64,000 bases of DNA from Peribacillus simplex (GTDB taxonomy: Bacteria; Bacillota; Bacilli; Bacillales; DSM-1321), in assembly GCF_900156045.1 (NCBI RefSeq), contig NZ_FTMX01000008.1:124001-188000 (forward strand), written 5' to 3'. Under the pieces are notes generated by a model. The model saw only the letters and a program-made list of their open reading frames with translations, was not told where the DNA came from and did not search any database. Positions 8,892 to 18,029 of this stretch are shown piece after piece (within the stretch, counting starts at the first letter, position 1; each line of letters opens with the position of its first letter). Position numbers and translations under genes: made by a program.

Positions 8892-9655
8892 CCAATGCTC
8901 AACCCTTCAACTGGGCTGCTTGCTATCGCGTAATCATTTTTTGCGATTCTTCCTGCTTCATACCCTAATCGACCTGCCTCAATGGCAAGTTTCATTGCTT
9001 TCGCCATTTTTACGGGGTCTTTTGCGCCGGAAACAGCAGTGTTAAGCAATACGCCATCCGCCCCCAATTCCATGGCGATTGCCGCATCGGAAGGCGTTCC
9101 AATCCCTGCATCGACAATTACAGGAACCTCAGATTGTTCCATGATGAATCGTAAGTTCAGCGGATTTATAATGCCCTGACCAGAGCCAATTGGTGAAGCG
9201 CCAGGCATAATAGCATGGCACCCCACTTCTTCCAGGCGCTTGGCGAGCAACACGTCATCAGAAGTATAGGGTAATACGGTGAATCCCAGTTTCACTAATT
9301 CTTCAGCAGCTTTCAAGGTTTCAATCGGATCAGGCAGCAGTGTTTTTTGACAGCCAATGACTTCTACCTTAATCATGTCACATAAGCCAGATGCCTTTGC
9401 AAGATGGGCTATGCGCACTGCCTCTTTGGCAGTTTTAGCTCCTGCTGTATTGGGAAGGAGTGTGTATTTTTTCAAATCAAGCTTTTCTAAAAAATTGGGC
9501 TGACTGGCTTCAAAAATATTCATTCTCCGGACCGCAAATGTTAATATTTCCGTCTCCGAAACCTCCACTGATTGCTTTTGAACATCGAAGTTTGGATACT
9601 TTCCCGTACCTAATAACAATCTTGAAGAAAATTCATAAGAACCTATCTTTAACAT
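8888..9655 (-). CDS. thiG: Thiazole synthase ThiG
   Basis: A 255-residue TIM-barrel enzyme that joins DXP, dehydroglycine and ThiS-thiocarboxylate into the thiazole phosphate. Lys96 in MIKVEVIG is at the Schiff-base position of B. subtilis Thi[21 protein letters not shown] near 180-200 is the phosphate-binding region. Its ATG follows the thiS stop codon by one base, so the two should be translationally coupled. Confidence 0.96.
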   Translation of the reverse strand: MLKIGSYEFSSRLLLGTGKYPNFDVQKQSVEVSETEILTFAVRRMNIFEASQPNFLEKLDLKKYTLLPNTAGAKTAKEAVRIAHLAKASGLCDMIKVEVIGCQKTLLPDPIETLKAAEELVKLGFTVLPYTSDDVLLAKRLEEVGCHAIMPGASPIGSGQGIINPLNLRFIMEQSEVPVIVDAGIGTPSDAAIAMELGADGVLLNTAVSGAKDPVKMAKAMKLAIEAGRLGYEAGRIAKNDYAIASSPVEGLSIG

Positions 9656-9656
9656 A

Positions 9657-9860
9657 TCATCCGCCTCCTACAAAATGTACAATCTCTACCTTGTCTCCAT
9701 TTGACAAAAGTGTTTCACTTAGACTTTCTTTTGCTAATATTTCATCATTCAATTCAACGATCACCACTTTTTGGTGTAAATCAAAGTGTTGCAAAAGCCC
9801 TGTAACTGTTGATTCATCAGCAGGAATCCGTATTTTTTCCCCGTTAATAATCAATTCCAA
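9657..9860 (-). CDS. thiS: Sulfur carrier protein ThiS
   Basis: A 67-residue ubiquitin-fold carrier ending in the required di-glycine tail (HFVGGG), which ThiF adenylates. The start was placed at the TTG at 9860: GGAGGTG lies six bases upstream and the protein then begins LELIINGEK, as usual in the family. An in-frame ATG at 9875 overlaps the thiO stop codon but has no ribosome binding site and itself contains part of the GGAGGTG. Confidence 0.9.
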   Translation of the reverse strand: MELIINGEKIRIPADESTVTGLLQHFDLHQKVVIVELNDEILAKESLSETLLSNGDKVEIVHFVGGG

Positions 9861-9874
9861 TTCATCCACCTCCA

Positions 9875-10999
9875 TTAAGAAAAAAGAGTCTGTATCGAAC
9901 GATCCAGTCGAAAAGCGGACCATTCGGCATTTATCTTCCTTTCTAAAAGATCAGCTATAAGTACACCTGTAATTGGAGAAAGCAGGATGCCATTCCTGTA
10001 GTGCCCCGTTGCAATGAAAAGTCCTTTGCATGCTGGATGTTCACCAAAGTACGGCAAGCCGTCCCCAGTTTGGGGGCGTATCCCTGCCCATGTCTTTTCC
10101 AATTCGGTTCCTTTAATCGCCGGAAGCAATTGCGTTGCCTTTTCTATTAACTCAGAAATCCCGTCAAGACTTACCTTTTGATCGAAAGTGTTCGCTTTAA
10201 CCGTTGCTCCGACAATGATTCTTCCACCAACTTTGGGCACAAGATAACAGCCATGTGAGAAGATTGTCTTTTCAAGCAATGGACGATCGGTCAGGACGGA
10301 AAAGCACTCACCCTTTACTGGATAACTGTCGAGTCTCATCCCTGTTTTTTCAAGGAGGAAAGCACTCCAAGCCCCACCTGCCACGATGACATTTTCACTT
10401 GAAAATCCACCTATGTTCGTGACCACTCCTGTCACACATCCGTTTTCCGTAACTAAATCAGAGACATGAACAAACTCCTTTATGTCTACACCAAGGGCAG
10501 CTGCAGATTCAGTAAATGCGAGCGACAGCCTAGTGGCTGAAACTTGTCCATCCTTCGGAATGAACATGGCCCCCTTAATCTCATCCGATAGAAGCGGTTC
10601 CGTTTTTCTTATTTCGGCAGTCGATAGCCATTCAGCCTCAAGTCCCGCTTCTTGCTGGACATTGATCATGTTCTTCAACTCGGCTACCTGATCATTCGTT
10701 AGCGCCACCTTAAACATGCCCTTGTTCACAAATTCGATGTCTACTCCACTTATATCTTTTAATTCTTCCGCCAGTGCAGGAAACATCCCCCTGCTTTGGC
10801 TTGCCAATGTAAAAAGCGGGTTATCAGCATCCAACTCGGATTGTGCCCCTAACATCCCAGCTGCAGCACTGGATGCTTTACTGGCGAGTCGATCTTTTTC
10901 CAATAAGAGGACCTTTTTACCTCGTTTGGCTAATTGAAAAGCGATGGATCCACCTATTACTCCTCCCCCAACAATGATTGCATCATATATGGAATTCAT
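9875..10999 (-). CDS. thiO: Glycine oxidase ThiO
   Basis: A 374-residue FAD-dependent oxidase of the DAO fold that turns glycine into the iminoacetate used by ThiG. VGGGVIGGSIAFQLAKRG near residues 10-27 is the dinucleotide-binding motif, and LLEKDRLASKASSAAAGM follows. RPQTGDGLPYFG near 325 and GHYRNGILLSP near 350 are the C-terminal FAD/substrate motifs. The start at 10999 follows AAAGGAG; the open frame runs further upstream without a good start. It begins two bases after tenI ends. Confidence 0.93.
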   Translation of the reverse strand: MNSIYDAIIVGGGVIGGSIAFQLAKRGKKVLLLEKDRLASKASSAAAGMLGAQSELDADNPLFTLASQSRGMFPALAEELKDISGVDIEFVNKGMFKVALTNDQVAELKNMINVQQEAGLEAEWLSTAEIRKTEPLLSDEIKGAMFIPKDGQVSATRLSLAFTESAAALGVDIKEFVHVSDLVTENGCVTGVVTNIGGFSSENVIVAGGAWSAFLLEKTGMRLDSYPVKGECFSVLTDRPLLEKTIFSHGCYLVPKVGGRIIVGATVKANTFDQKVSLDGISELIEKATQLLPAIKGTELEKTWAGIRPQTGDGLPYFGEHPACKGLFIATGHYRNGILLSPITGVLIADLLERKINAEWSAFRLDRSIQTLFS

Positions 11000-11000
11000 C

Positions 11001-11612
11001 TTATGTCTCCTTTCCCAAAGACTTCGAATATTCTTTAACGGCTTTAATCGGATTTTCAGATTCAAGCACACCTGACATGACGGCAATTCCGCGTGCCCCC
11101 GCATCCAGCACGACTTGGCAATTGAAAGGTGTTATTCCGCCTATCGCAATTATCGGAAGATTGACATTTCTTGTGATTTCATGAAGCTCCTTAACTCCCT
11201 TAGGAGGAAGTCCGATTTTTGAATCGGTTTCAAAAACATGTCCATAAATCGCGTAATTGGCTCCTTTGCTGAATGCAGCTTTCGCTTCATCCATGGAATG
11301 GATCGAACAGCCAACATTCATCCCTGGAAATGCTCCTTTTACGACTCCCGCATCTAAACTATGAAATGCCAATTGCACACCAAATACTTTGTGTACCCAG
11401 GCTACATCCACCCGGTCATTAATGACGATCTTAGAAAGCGGAATCTTATTATCATGTAATAGGGTCACTGCTCGATAGAGTTCCGATGCACTCATTTGCT
11501 TTTCCCTTAGATAAAAGAAATCAACATGTTCCTGAATGTTCGAAGCGATCTCAACAAACTTTTCAATTGACTGTTTCCCAGTAGAAATAATATGCAATTC
11601 ATGTGCATTCAT
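11001..11612 (-). CDS. tenI: Thiazole tautomerase TenI
   Basis: A 203-residue ThiE-like TIM barrel. YGHVFETDSKIGLPPKGV near 125-142 carries the catalytic His typical of TenI rather than ThiE. It aromatises the thiazole tautomer produced by ThiG. The ThiE phosphate-loop region is degenerate, so thiamin-phosphate synthase activity is unlikely. It lies between the transporter genes and thiO in the thiamin operon. Confidence 0.9.
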   Translation of the reverse strand: MNAHELHIISTGKQSIEKFVEIASNIQEHVDFFYLREKQMSASELYRAVTLLHDNKIPLSKIVINDRVDVAWVHKVFGVQLAFHSLDAGVVKGAFPGMNVGCSIHSMDEAKAAFSKGANYAIYGHVFETDSKIGLPPKGVKELHEITRNVNLPIIAIGGITPFNCQVVLDAGARGIAVMSGVLESENPIKAVKEYSKSLGKET

Positions 11613-11652
11613 ACTAAGAACCCCTAACTAGTAAAATTACAATCTCATAAAA

Positions 11653-12429
11653 TCAAATAGATACTAACGGGAATTGAATCGATAGATAAAAGCCGGCCAA
11701 CAGCAGGATGATAAAATACAAAATGAAACCATGATCCTTTTTTGAAAACCCAAATTCATAATAGTATGTTCGATCCCGAGTGTCTGTAAATCGCTTTGCC
11801 TCCATCGCAACCGCGATTCGGTGAGCACGTCTGATGCTTCCGGATAACAATGGGATGGAATAGGCTTTCATTTTAAAATATACCGATCTTATCCCTTTTC
11901 CCCTTTCGAAACCGCGTACCTTCATCGCGTTTCGTATCGTTTGGAACTCCTCCATCATGATGGGAATCAGCCTTAATGCCGCCATGAAACTATAGGCATA
12001 TTTCGGTTTAAGCTTAACTTGCTGCATTAACGAATAAAACAAGTTCACTGGTCTCGTCGTTAAGGAAAAAGTTAAACCAAGGGCCGCAAAGAACAAAGCT
12101 CGAAAGCCTACCAGTAATCCCCTCATAAAACTTTCTTCCGTTACCGATATCAGGCCCCACTCAAACCAGAGCGTCTTACCTTGCCCGAATAATATCATTG
12201 CGGAAGAGGTGGATATAAAAATGAAACAAAAGGGAATCGACATAAGTAAGATGTGTTTTATCGAATGCCCGGTAAAAAATAAAAATAAAAGTAATACGCC
12301 AATGGTAATATTCATCATATAATTCAGGTCATGAATGAATAACGCCACGATGCATAACACAATCAGTACACCAAGTTTAAGGCTTGGATTAATTCCATGG
12401 AGCCATGTTTCTGCATTTGTATCATTCAT
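11653..12429 (-). CDS. ykoC: ECF-type transporter transmembrane (T) component, YkoC-like
   Basis: A 258-residue protein with about five to six membrane segments (hydrophobic stretches near 17-70, 100-125 and 235-255). The cytoplasmic loop carries the EcfT/CbiQ signature: ALRLIPIMMEEFQTI then RGFERGKGIR, which couples to the ATPases. It directly follows the double ATPase gene. Position in a TPP-riboswitch operon points to import of a thiamin precursor such as hydroxymethylpyrimidine. Confidence 0.88.
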   Translation of the reverse strand: MNDTNAETWLHGINPSLKLGVLIVLCIVALFIHDLNYMMNITIGVLLLFLFFTGHSIKHILLMSIPFCFIFISTSSAMILFGQGKTLWFEWGLISVTEESFMRGLLVGFRALFFAALGLTFSLTTRPVNLFYSLMQQVKLKPKYAYSFMAALRLIPIMMEEFQTIRNAMKVRGFERGKGIRSVYFKMKAYSIPLLSGSIRRAHRIAVAMEAKRFTDTRDRTYYYEFGFSKKDHGFILYFIILLLAGFYLSIQFPLVSI

Positions 12430-13893
12430 TTACATGACACTCCTTTTAACTTTGGTCTCCACTAATCCTGATTGCGCAATATTTTCATCACTTATTACGT
12501 TTCCGTCCTTAACCGTCCAGATCCTGGTTGCAAAGTTTTTTGAAATATGATCGTCATGAGTTACCATGATCACTGTTATTCCGCGCCTTCGATATTCCTC
12601 AAACCATTCCAGTAATGCAAAGGTATTTTTCGAATCTTGGCCAAAGGTCGGCTCATCAAGGAGAATGATTTTTTTGTCTATTACGATTGAAGCAGCTACG
12701 CTTAAGCGACGCTTTTGACCCATCGATAATTGAAACGGATGTTTATCCCGATGTGCCTCAAGGCGAAACACTTTAAGCAATGAGTGGACTCTCTCATCTA
12801 TTTCTTGTTGCGGCCTTTTGTCAATTCGCAATGAATAGGCAATCTCTTCATATACAGTATTTGCAACGAACTGAAACTCAGGATTTTGAAAGACAAACGT
12901 CATATCCTCCGTTGGGTTTTTCACCCTTTTAATGGGGGTCCCCATTAATTCATACTTACCATTCGTTTTTATGAACTGCATCAGTGCATGCAAAAGAGTA
13001 CTCTTCCCCGCGCCATTTTCTCCCCTGATTACAATCCATTCCCCTGAATGGACCTTCAGCTCTTCAACCTTGATTTTTTTCTCTTTATTCCGAAAACCGC
13101 TAAAGCCTTGCACATGCATAAGGGGTGAACCTTTTGTAAATTGATGTTCCCGTATGGGTGCATGCTTCTGTATATATTCATCCCAAACACCTGGAAACCA
13201 TATTCCATATTCTTTCATTTCATTTTTATATCGTGAAAGAATGGTGTCCCTTGGACCATCAGCCATGATTTGACCGTCATCATTAAAAAGCACGATTCGA
13301 TCGATGAATTCTAAAACATGGTCAATTTTATGCTCGACGATTATAACCGTTTTGTCTCGTCCAACTTCCTTCAACAAGTCCCAGATTTCTTTTGTTCCTT
13401 CCGGATCAAGCATGGCGGTCGGTTCATCCAAAAATATCACTTCTGGTTCAAGGGCCAATACTGAAGCGATTGCCAGACGTTGTTTCATCCCGCCTGATAA
13501 TGTTCCTATACTTGTATGGCCTAGGTTCAATCCTACTTTACTGAGATGATTTTGGATTTTCCCTTTCATTTCATCTTTAGGGACGGAAAGATTCTCAAGG
13601 ACGAAGGCGATTTCCTCATCGGCAAATGGCATGCAAAACTGACTATCAGGGTCTTGAAAAACATATCCCCATGAAGAAGGGCATTTCAATTTCTCCGCTT
13701 TCATCGGTACTTCGATGGAATTCGGAATCAATCCGCTTAACACTTGCAAAAGAGTGGACTTACCACATCCTGATGGTCCCAGCAATAGTACCTTTTCTCC
13801 TTTATCAAACGATAAGGATAGGTCCTTGAAAATCAAAGATTCATCACCGGGATATTTCATTCTTAACTTCTCAACAGAAATGATTGGTTCCAT
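12430..13893 (-). CDS. ykoD: Double-domain ABC ATPase of a thiamin-precursor transporter, YkoD-like
   Basis: A 487-residue protein with two fused ABC ATPase domains. The first has Walker A GPSGCGKST, signature LSGGMKQR and Walker B VIFLDEPT. The second has GENGAGKST, LSMGQKRR and IILLDEPT. Both appear catalytically intact. The start at 13893 (MEPIISVEKLRMKYPG) follows the ykoE-like stop by 10 bp with GTTGAGGG upstream; a 20-codon extension lacks a ribosome binding site. It powers the YkoE/YkoC membrane parts. Confidence 0.9.
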   Translation of the reverse strand: MEPIISVEKLRMKYPGDESLIFKDLSLSFDKGEKVLLLGPSGCGKSTLLQVLSGLIPNSIEVPMKAEKLKCPSSWGYVFQDPDSQFCMPFADEEIAFVLENLSVPKDEMKGKIQNHLSKVGLNLGHTSIGTLSGGMKQRLAIASVLALEPEVIFLDEPTAMLDPEGTKEIWDLLKEVGRDKTVIIVEHKIDHVLEFIDRIVLFNDDGQIMADGPRDTILSRYKNEMKEYGIWFPGVWDEYIQKHAPIREHQFTKGSPLMHVQGFSGFRNKEKKIKVEELKVHSGEWIVIRGENGAGKSTLLHALMQFIKTNGKYELMGTPIKRVKNPTEDMTFVFQNPEFQFVANTVYEEIAYSLRIDKRPQQEIDERVHSLLKVFRLEAHRDKHPFQLSMGQKRRLSVAASIVIDKKIILLDEPTFGQDSKNTFALLEWFEEYRRRGITVIMVTHDDHISKNFATRIWTVKDGNVISDENIAQSGLVETKVKRSVM

Positions 13894-13903
13894 GGCCCTC
13901 AAC

Positions 13904-14488
13904 CTACTTTTGATCCAGTTCTGCATAATCTTTATTTGAAACCGGACGAACAAGATTAGTTACTCCTGTTGCTTCCAGGACTTTAACTAGATAATAGGCA
14001 GTCACACCTGCAAAGAAAATGGAACCTACAAACCTCGCTATCATGAATAAAGATAGATTCCAAGTAGAAAGCGCACCTATTTCCCCGTATGCAAAATCCA
14101 TTAGTACAGATGCAAGGCATGAAGCTACCGCAGCTAAAACGGCCACCGACATATTGAATTTTTTATATTTGAACGCCATGAACACCAGTTCCGCGAACAA
14201 ACCTTGGACCACCCCATATAGCAGTACAGTCAGTCCCCAAGGAGAACCTAGAAAGAATTCCCCTGAAGCTGCAGCTATCTCCGCCAAAAGGGCCACACCC
14301 GGTTTCCGTAAAATTAAAAAGGCGACGGGGCCAGCTATAAACCACATTCCATAAATAAGTTGATCCAGATGTAATCCTAATGGTTTAACGGAATAGTAAA
14401 TCGAACCCCAAAGGATATAAACGACTCCAAATGCTACCGCAATCACGATCGTGACTAATATATCAGTTAATTTCAATCCTTTTTTCAT
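13904..14488 (-). CDS. ykoE: ECF transporter substrate-binding (S) component, YkoE-like
   Basis: A 194-residue integral membrane protein with about five or six segments, starting MKKGLKLTDILVTIVIAVAF. It has the features of the YkoE/HMP-type S component (GVVYILWG, then GSPWGLTVLLYGVVQGLFAE). It is expected to bind the pyrimidine precursor or thiamin. The start at 14488 follows AAAGGAG; upstream extension overlaps tenA. The companion ykoF of B. subtilis is absent here. Confidence 0.87.
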   Translation of the reverse strand: MKKGLKLTDILVTIVIAVAFGVVYILWGSIYYSVKPLGLHLDQLIYGMWFIAGPVAFLILRKPGVALLAEIAAASGEFFLGSPWGLTVLLYGVVQGLFAELVFMAFKYKKFNMSVAVLAAVASCLASVLMDFAYGEIGALSTWNLSLFMIARFVGSIFFAGVTAYYLVKVLEATGVTNLVRPVSNKDYAELDQK

Positions 14489-14502
14489 TATTTCATTCTC
14501 CT

Positions 14503-15186
14503 TTATACTTCCAGTGTTTCCTGATGCACAGGCCATGTCTCTAAACGATAAGCCATTTCCCAAAATGAGTATTCATATTGGCTGCTAAGGATAAAATGTT
14601 CTTTCATTCTCTCCTTATCTTCGTCCGTCACTTTTTCAGCAATCTCATCAAGCCTCGCAATTTGTTCTTCCACCAAAGTGCGGAACCACTCTCCTCCGTA
14701 CGCCGCTATCCATTCTTGATAAATTGGCTCTTCAGGTGTGCAACCTTGCAGCTTTTCACCTATTTCATAATAAAGCCAGTAACACGGCAAGATAGCTGCA
14801 ATAACATCACCCAAATGTCCCGAATAAGCTGCACGATACATATGAGAAGTATAAGCATAAGCAGTTGGGGCAGGTTTGAAAGTTTCCCTTTCTTCTTTTG
14901 TAATGCCTAATCTCTCAGAAAAATTCTCATGAAGCCTCAACTCCGCTTCATATGTTCCTTGTGCATGGCCGGCAAGCCTGCTTGTTGTATGTAAATCTGT
15001 AGCTTTGACTGCTCCTAAAGCTTGAACCCTGGCAAAATGAGATAAATAATAGGCATCTTGCATGACATAAAAACGAAAACACTCCAATGGCAATGTGCCA
15101 TCTCCAATTCCTGCAACAAACGGGTGATTAAAACTAGCTTCCCAAATGTGATCTACTTCCCGACGAATTTCCTCTGAAAACTTCAT
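14503..15186 (-). CDS. tenA: Aminopyrimidine aminohydrolase TenA
   Basis: A 227-residue all-helical TenA. Cys135 (AAILPCYW) and Glu205 (SSQYEYSFWE) are at the catalytic positions of B. subtilis TenA. The enzyme hydrolyses aminopyrimidines from degraded thiamin to HMP for salvage. GGAGGTAATGGGAC lies ahead of the ATG. It is the first gene after the TPP riboswitch, and the importer behind it could bring in its substrate. Confidence 0.95.
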   Translation of the reverse strand: MKFSEEIRREVDHIWEASFNHPFVAGIGDGTLPLECFRFYVMQDAYYLSHFARVQALGAVKATDLHTTSRLAGHAQGTYEAELRLHENFSERLGITKEERETFKPAPTAYAYTSHMYRAAYSGHLGDVIAAILPCYWLYYEIGEKLQGCTPEEPIYQEWIAAYGGEWFRTLVEEQIARLDEIAEKVTDEDKERMKEHFILSSQYEYSFWEMAYRLETWPVHQETLEV

Positions 15187-15261
15187 GTCCCATTACCTCC
15201 AAATTGTATTTTTCAATGAATCTTACGGAAAAAAACTTTTATCACCCCTTTTTTTGCAAAC

Positions 15262-15297
15262 AAAAAACCACTTTCTTATGCGCAAAGAAAGTGGTTG
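15262..15297 (-). terminator. Riboswitch-controlled terminator ahead of tenA
   Basis: On the minus strand AACCACTTTCTT (15285-15296) pairs with AAGAAAGTGGTT (15266-15277), followed by six T. The stem competes with sequence near the riboswitch 3' end (GAAGTGG), as in a TPP-dependent attenuator. Confidence 0.85.
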
Positions 15298-15332
15298 TAC
15301 TTGAAAAAATATAGAATCATATTGTTCCAGAC

Positions 15333-15446
15333 CCCACTTCCCTACGCTGGTATAAACCAGATCAGGTTCTAAGGGTCTTAAAGTCATACTTTAATCTCAG
15401 CTTCTGCGGTAAAATCAACTTTTACCTATAAAGCACCCCTAGTGGT
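15333..15446 (-). ncRNA. TPP riboswitch (THI element)
   Basis: The minus strand shows all the hallmark blocks in order: ACTAGGGGTGC, GCTGAGA, ACCCTTAGAACCTGATCTGG, then TACCAGCGTAGGGAAGTGG. It lies between a promoter and the attenuator upstream of tenA. When TPP is bound, transcription of the whole thiamin operon should stop. Confidence 0.96.
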
Positions 15447-15478
15447 ACAAATTGTATATTTAATTTTCATTTGCCTTT

Positions 15479-15506
15479 ATATTAACACGATAAATCCAAT
15501 TGTCAA
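15479..15506 (-). promoter_or_regulatory. Sigma-A promoter of the thiamin operon
   Basis: Minus strand: -35 TTGACA (15501-15506), 16-bp spacer, -10 TAATAT (15479-15484), about 35 bp upstream of the riboswitch. Confidence 0.75.
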
Positions 15507-15574
15507 ACGTATTAGAAAAAGTTTTCAACCTAATAATTGCCTTTCACTCTAGCATAACCACCTAACCTGATTGA

Positions 15575-16324
15575 TTAAACCATTGTTAATCCACCATTTA
15601 CGGAAAGAGTTTGCCCAGTAATATACCCTGCATCTTCCGAAACGAAATAGGCAACAGCACTGGCAATGTCCTCTGGTTGAGCTAGCCGGCGAAATGGAAT
15701 CGCTTTTTCCAAGGCGCCTGCTATACCTTCATTATAAGAGCCTATTTCTTGAAATAGGGGCGTATCAGCAGGACCTGGCGCAATACAATTGATGTTGAGT
15801 TTGTAACGTGCCATTTCTCTTGCTATCGTTTTTGTGAAAGCAATCACCCCTCCCTTAGCAGCAGAATAAACTGCCTCTCCACTTGATCCTACTCTAGCGG
15901 CATCAGAAGCAATATTTACTACCTTTCCGTAACCATTTTCAATCATGAGAGGTAAAATTTCCTTGCAAGTATGGATCTGCCCAAGTAAATTAATATCGAT
16001 AATCCTTTTCCAAGTGCTAGGATCACTTTTTAAAAAAGGTTCCACCTTATCCCAGCCTGCATTATTAACCAATATATCTATTCTATGATAATGGTTCACG
16101 GATTCTTCAACGGCTTTTTTAACACTTTCTAATTTCGTTACATCACAATGGACCGCTCTGGCTTCAAAACCCGAATTTCCGATTAAAGAAACCGTCTCCT
16201 CAGCATTTTTATGATTTATATCAGCCACGATGATGTTAAAATTGCGAGAAGCCAATTTTTTTGCAATCTCTCTGCCAATTCCGCTTCCGGCACCGGTAAT
16301 AAATGCGATTCTTTTATTCATCAT
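15575..16324 (-). CDS. badH: Short-chain dehydrogenase, BadH-like 2-hydroxycyclohexanecarboxyl-CoA dehydrogenase
   Basis: A 249-residue SDR. TGAGSGIG near residues 9-16 binds NAD(H), NNAG is near 85, and Ser with YSAAKGG near 150 forms the active site. General FabG-like enzymes look alike; the BadH call rests on the adjacent ligase, BadI-like hydrolase and acyl-CoA dehydrogenase. It would oxidise the 2-hydroxy-CoA to 2-oxocyclohexanecarboxyl-CoA. GGAGGGG lies just ahead of the start at 16324. Last gene of the sigma-54 operon. Confidence 0.75.
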   Translation of the reverse strand: MMNKRIAFITGAGSGIGREIAKKLASRNFNIIVADINHKNAEETVSLIGNSGFEARAVHCDVTKLESVKKAVEESVNHYHRIDILVNNAGWDKVEPFLKSDPSTWKRIIDINLLGQIHTCKEILPLMIENGYGKVVNIASDAARVGSSGEAVYSAAKGGVIAFTKTIAREMARYKLNINCIAPGPADTPLFQEIGSYNEGIAGALEKAIPFRRLAQPEDIASAVAYFVSEDAGYITGQTLSVNGGLTMV

Positions 16325-16373
16325 ATTCCCCTCCACTTTCACCATTTAGTCAATAAGGATTTATTTAAACTGC

Positions 16374-18011
16374 TTATATATTGTCGATTATCTTTTCATT
16401 TATCATTTCCCGGAGCCGGAATTTCTGGATTTTCCCGCTTGCCGTACGGGGAAAGTCATCCATTATTTCAATAAATTCAGGCCAATATTGTTTGGCCAAA
16501 CCCTTTTCCGAGAGAAATTGCTGCATGGAATCCATCGTGATCGGGTTCTTCCCCGCCTTCATGCTGATACAAGCACATGCTTTTTCCTGAAGACGGGAAT
16601 CTGGAACTGCAATAACCTGAGCGCTAGAAATATCCGGGTGTTCATACAATACATTTTCTACATAAGAGACTGGAATATTTTCACCGCCACGAATGATTAT
16701 GTCTTTGTTTCTTCCAGAAATCCGGATATATCCGTCTTCATCCATGAATGCTCGATCACCGGTAATGAACCATCCGTCACTATACTCAGCTAAAGTGTCA
16801 TCAATCCGTTTAAAATATCCTACAAACAGAGCCGGACCCCTTACTAATAAAGAGCCTTCTGTATTCGGGGCACAGGTCTCCCCTTCAAAACCGACGACCT
16901 TTAGCTCCATTCCCGGAAACGGAATTCCGTCCGTATTCGTCAGTTTTTCTTCTGGATCTTCAAGTCTCGTCAAGGTTACCAAGCCATCTTCTGTTTGCCC
17001 CCATCCTGACAATATCTTGAACGGTACTTTTTCCATGGCTTCCTTTACTAAATGCCTGGGAATCGGGGCACCTAAAGCCACGAAGACTCGCAGCGAATTA
17101 AGGTCATATCTTTCTATCCCCTCCATTTGAACCGTATCTTGCAGAAAAGGAGTGGCTCCGGCCGTAAACGTTATCTTTTCCCTCTCAACCCATTCAATAA
17201 ATTCTCTCGGATTCCAAATGTCTTGATAGACTCCCGTTCCTCCAATATGTGTAGGGAGCCTAACTCCATAACCAAAACCTGTTTGATGGGCGAACGTTGA
17301 CGCCATGAAAAGAACATCATCGGATGTTAAATGTAAGTGGTCAATCCAATAATTCGTTGATATACAAAGAGTATTATGTGTATGCATAACTCCTTTTGGA
17401 CTCCCTGTGGTTCCCGAGGTAAAGATAATTTCAGTCACATCATTGGGGTCATGTGTGATTTCATCCAAAATGGATGAATCCATCCGGTCTTCCCAAGGTT
17501 CCTCAATTAAAGAGGAGAACAGTTTCATCCCATTCGGCGCACTGTCACCCATCACGTATATATGTTTCATTGATGGCCATTGATGACTTAGTCTTTCAAT
17601 CATGTCAGGGTAATAAAACCCACGGAAATACTCTGGTACAACAATCATTTTAGATTCTGCCATCCCAACCATATAACCAATTTCCCTATCTCGATAAATC
17701 GGTATCAATGGATTGCTAATGGCACCGATTCTTGTAACAGCATAGTGCAAGATTATAAATTCATTCCAGTTAGGCAGTTGAAAAGAGACAACATCCCCCT
17801 TACCCAATCCTATATGCAAGAGACCCAAAGCGATCCGATCGACCAACTTACCAAGCTGCTTGTAAGTAAAACTACTTTTTTTATCGATAATCGCCATCTT
17901 ATCTGGATGCTTTACTATAGCATCATTCAAATAATCCAAGATGGTTCGGTTTGGCCAAACGCCTTGAAATTCCCCCACATATTCCTGAGTCAAAATCGTC
18001 TCCAATTTCAC
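16374..18011 (-). CDS. aliA: AliA-like cyclohexanecarboxylate-CoA ligase
   Basis: A 545-residue adenylate-forming enzyme. IIFTSGTTGSPKGVMHTH near 195-212 is the ATP-binding P-loop. GWFITGDRAFMDEDGYIRI near 410-428 and PRTASGKIQKF near 525-535 (with the catalytic Lys) complete the family set. It would activate an alicyclic or related carboxylic acid to its CoA ester. The substrate is inferred from the BadI/BadH-like neighbours; a general fatty-acid ligase is the alternative. It starts about 19 bp after the badI-like stop. Confidence 0.78.
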   Translation of the reverse strand: MKLETILTQEYVGEFQGVWPNRTILDYLNDAIVKHPDKMAIIDKKSSFTYKQLGKLVDRIALGLLHIGLGKGDVVSFQLPNWNEFIILHYAVTRIGAISNPLIPIYRDREIGYMVGMAESKMIVVPEYFRGFYYPDMIERLSHQWPSMKHIYVMGDSAPNGMKLFSSLIEEPWEDRMDSSILDEITHDPNDVTEIIFTSGTTGSPKGVMHTHNTLCISTNYWIDHLHLTSDDVLFMASTFAHQTGFGYGVRLPTHIGGTGVYQDIWNPREFIEWVEREKITFTAGATPFLQDTVQMEGIERYDLNSLRVFVALGAPIPRHLVKEAMEKVPFKILSGWGQTEDGLVTLTRLEDPEEKLTNTDGIPFPGMELKVVGFEGETCAPNTEGSLLVRGPALFVGYFKRIDDTLAEYSDGWFITGDRAFMDEDGYIRISGRNKDIIIRGGENIPVSYVENVLYEHPDISSAQVIAVPDSRLQEKACACISMKAGKNPITMDSMQQFLSEKGLAKQYWPEFIEIMDDFPRTASGKIQKFRLREMINEKIIDNI

Positions 18012-18029
18012 CAGTTTTCATCCCCCTCA

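Noticed and set aside
9861-9923. Longer N-terminus for ThiS
   Set aside because: It would overlap thiO, lacks a ribosome binding site and would place GGAGGTG inside the coding sequence; the TTG at 9860 gives the standard length.
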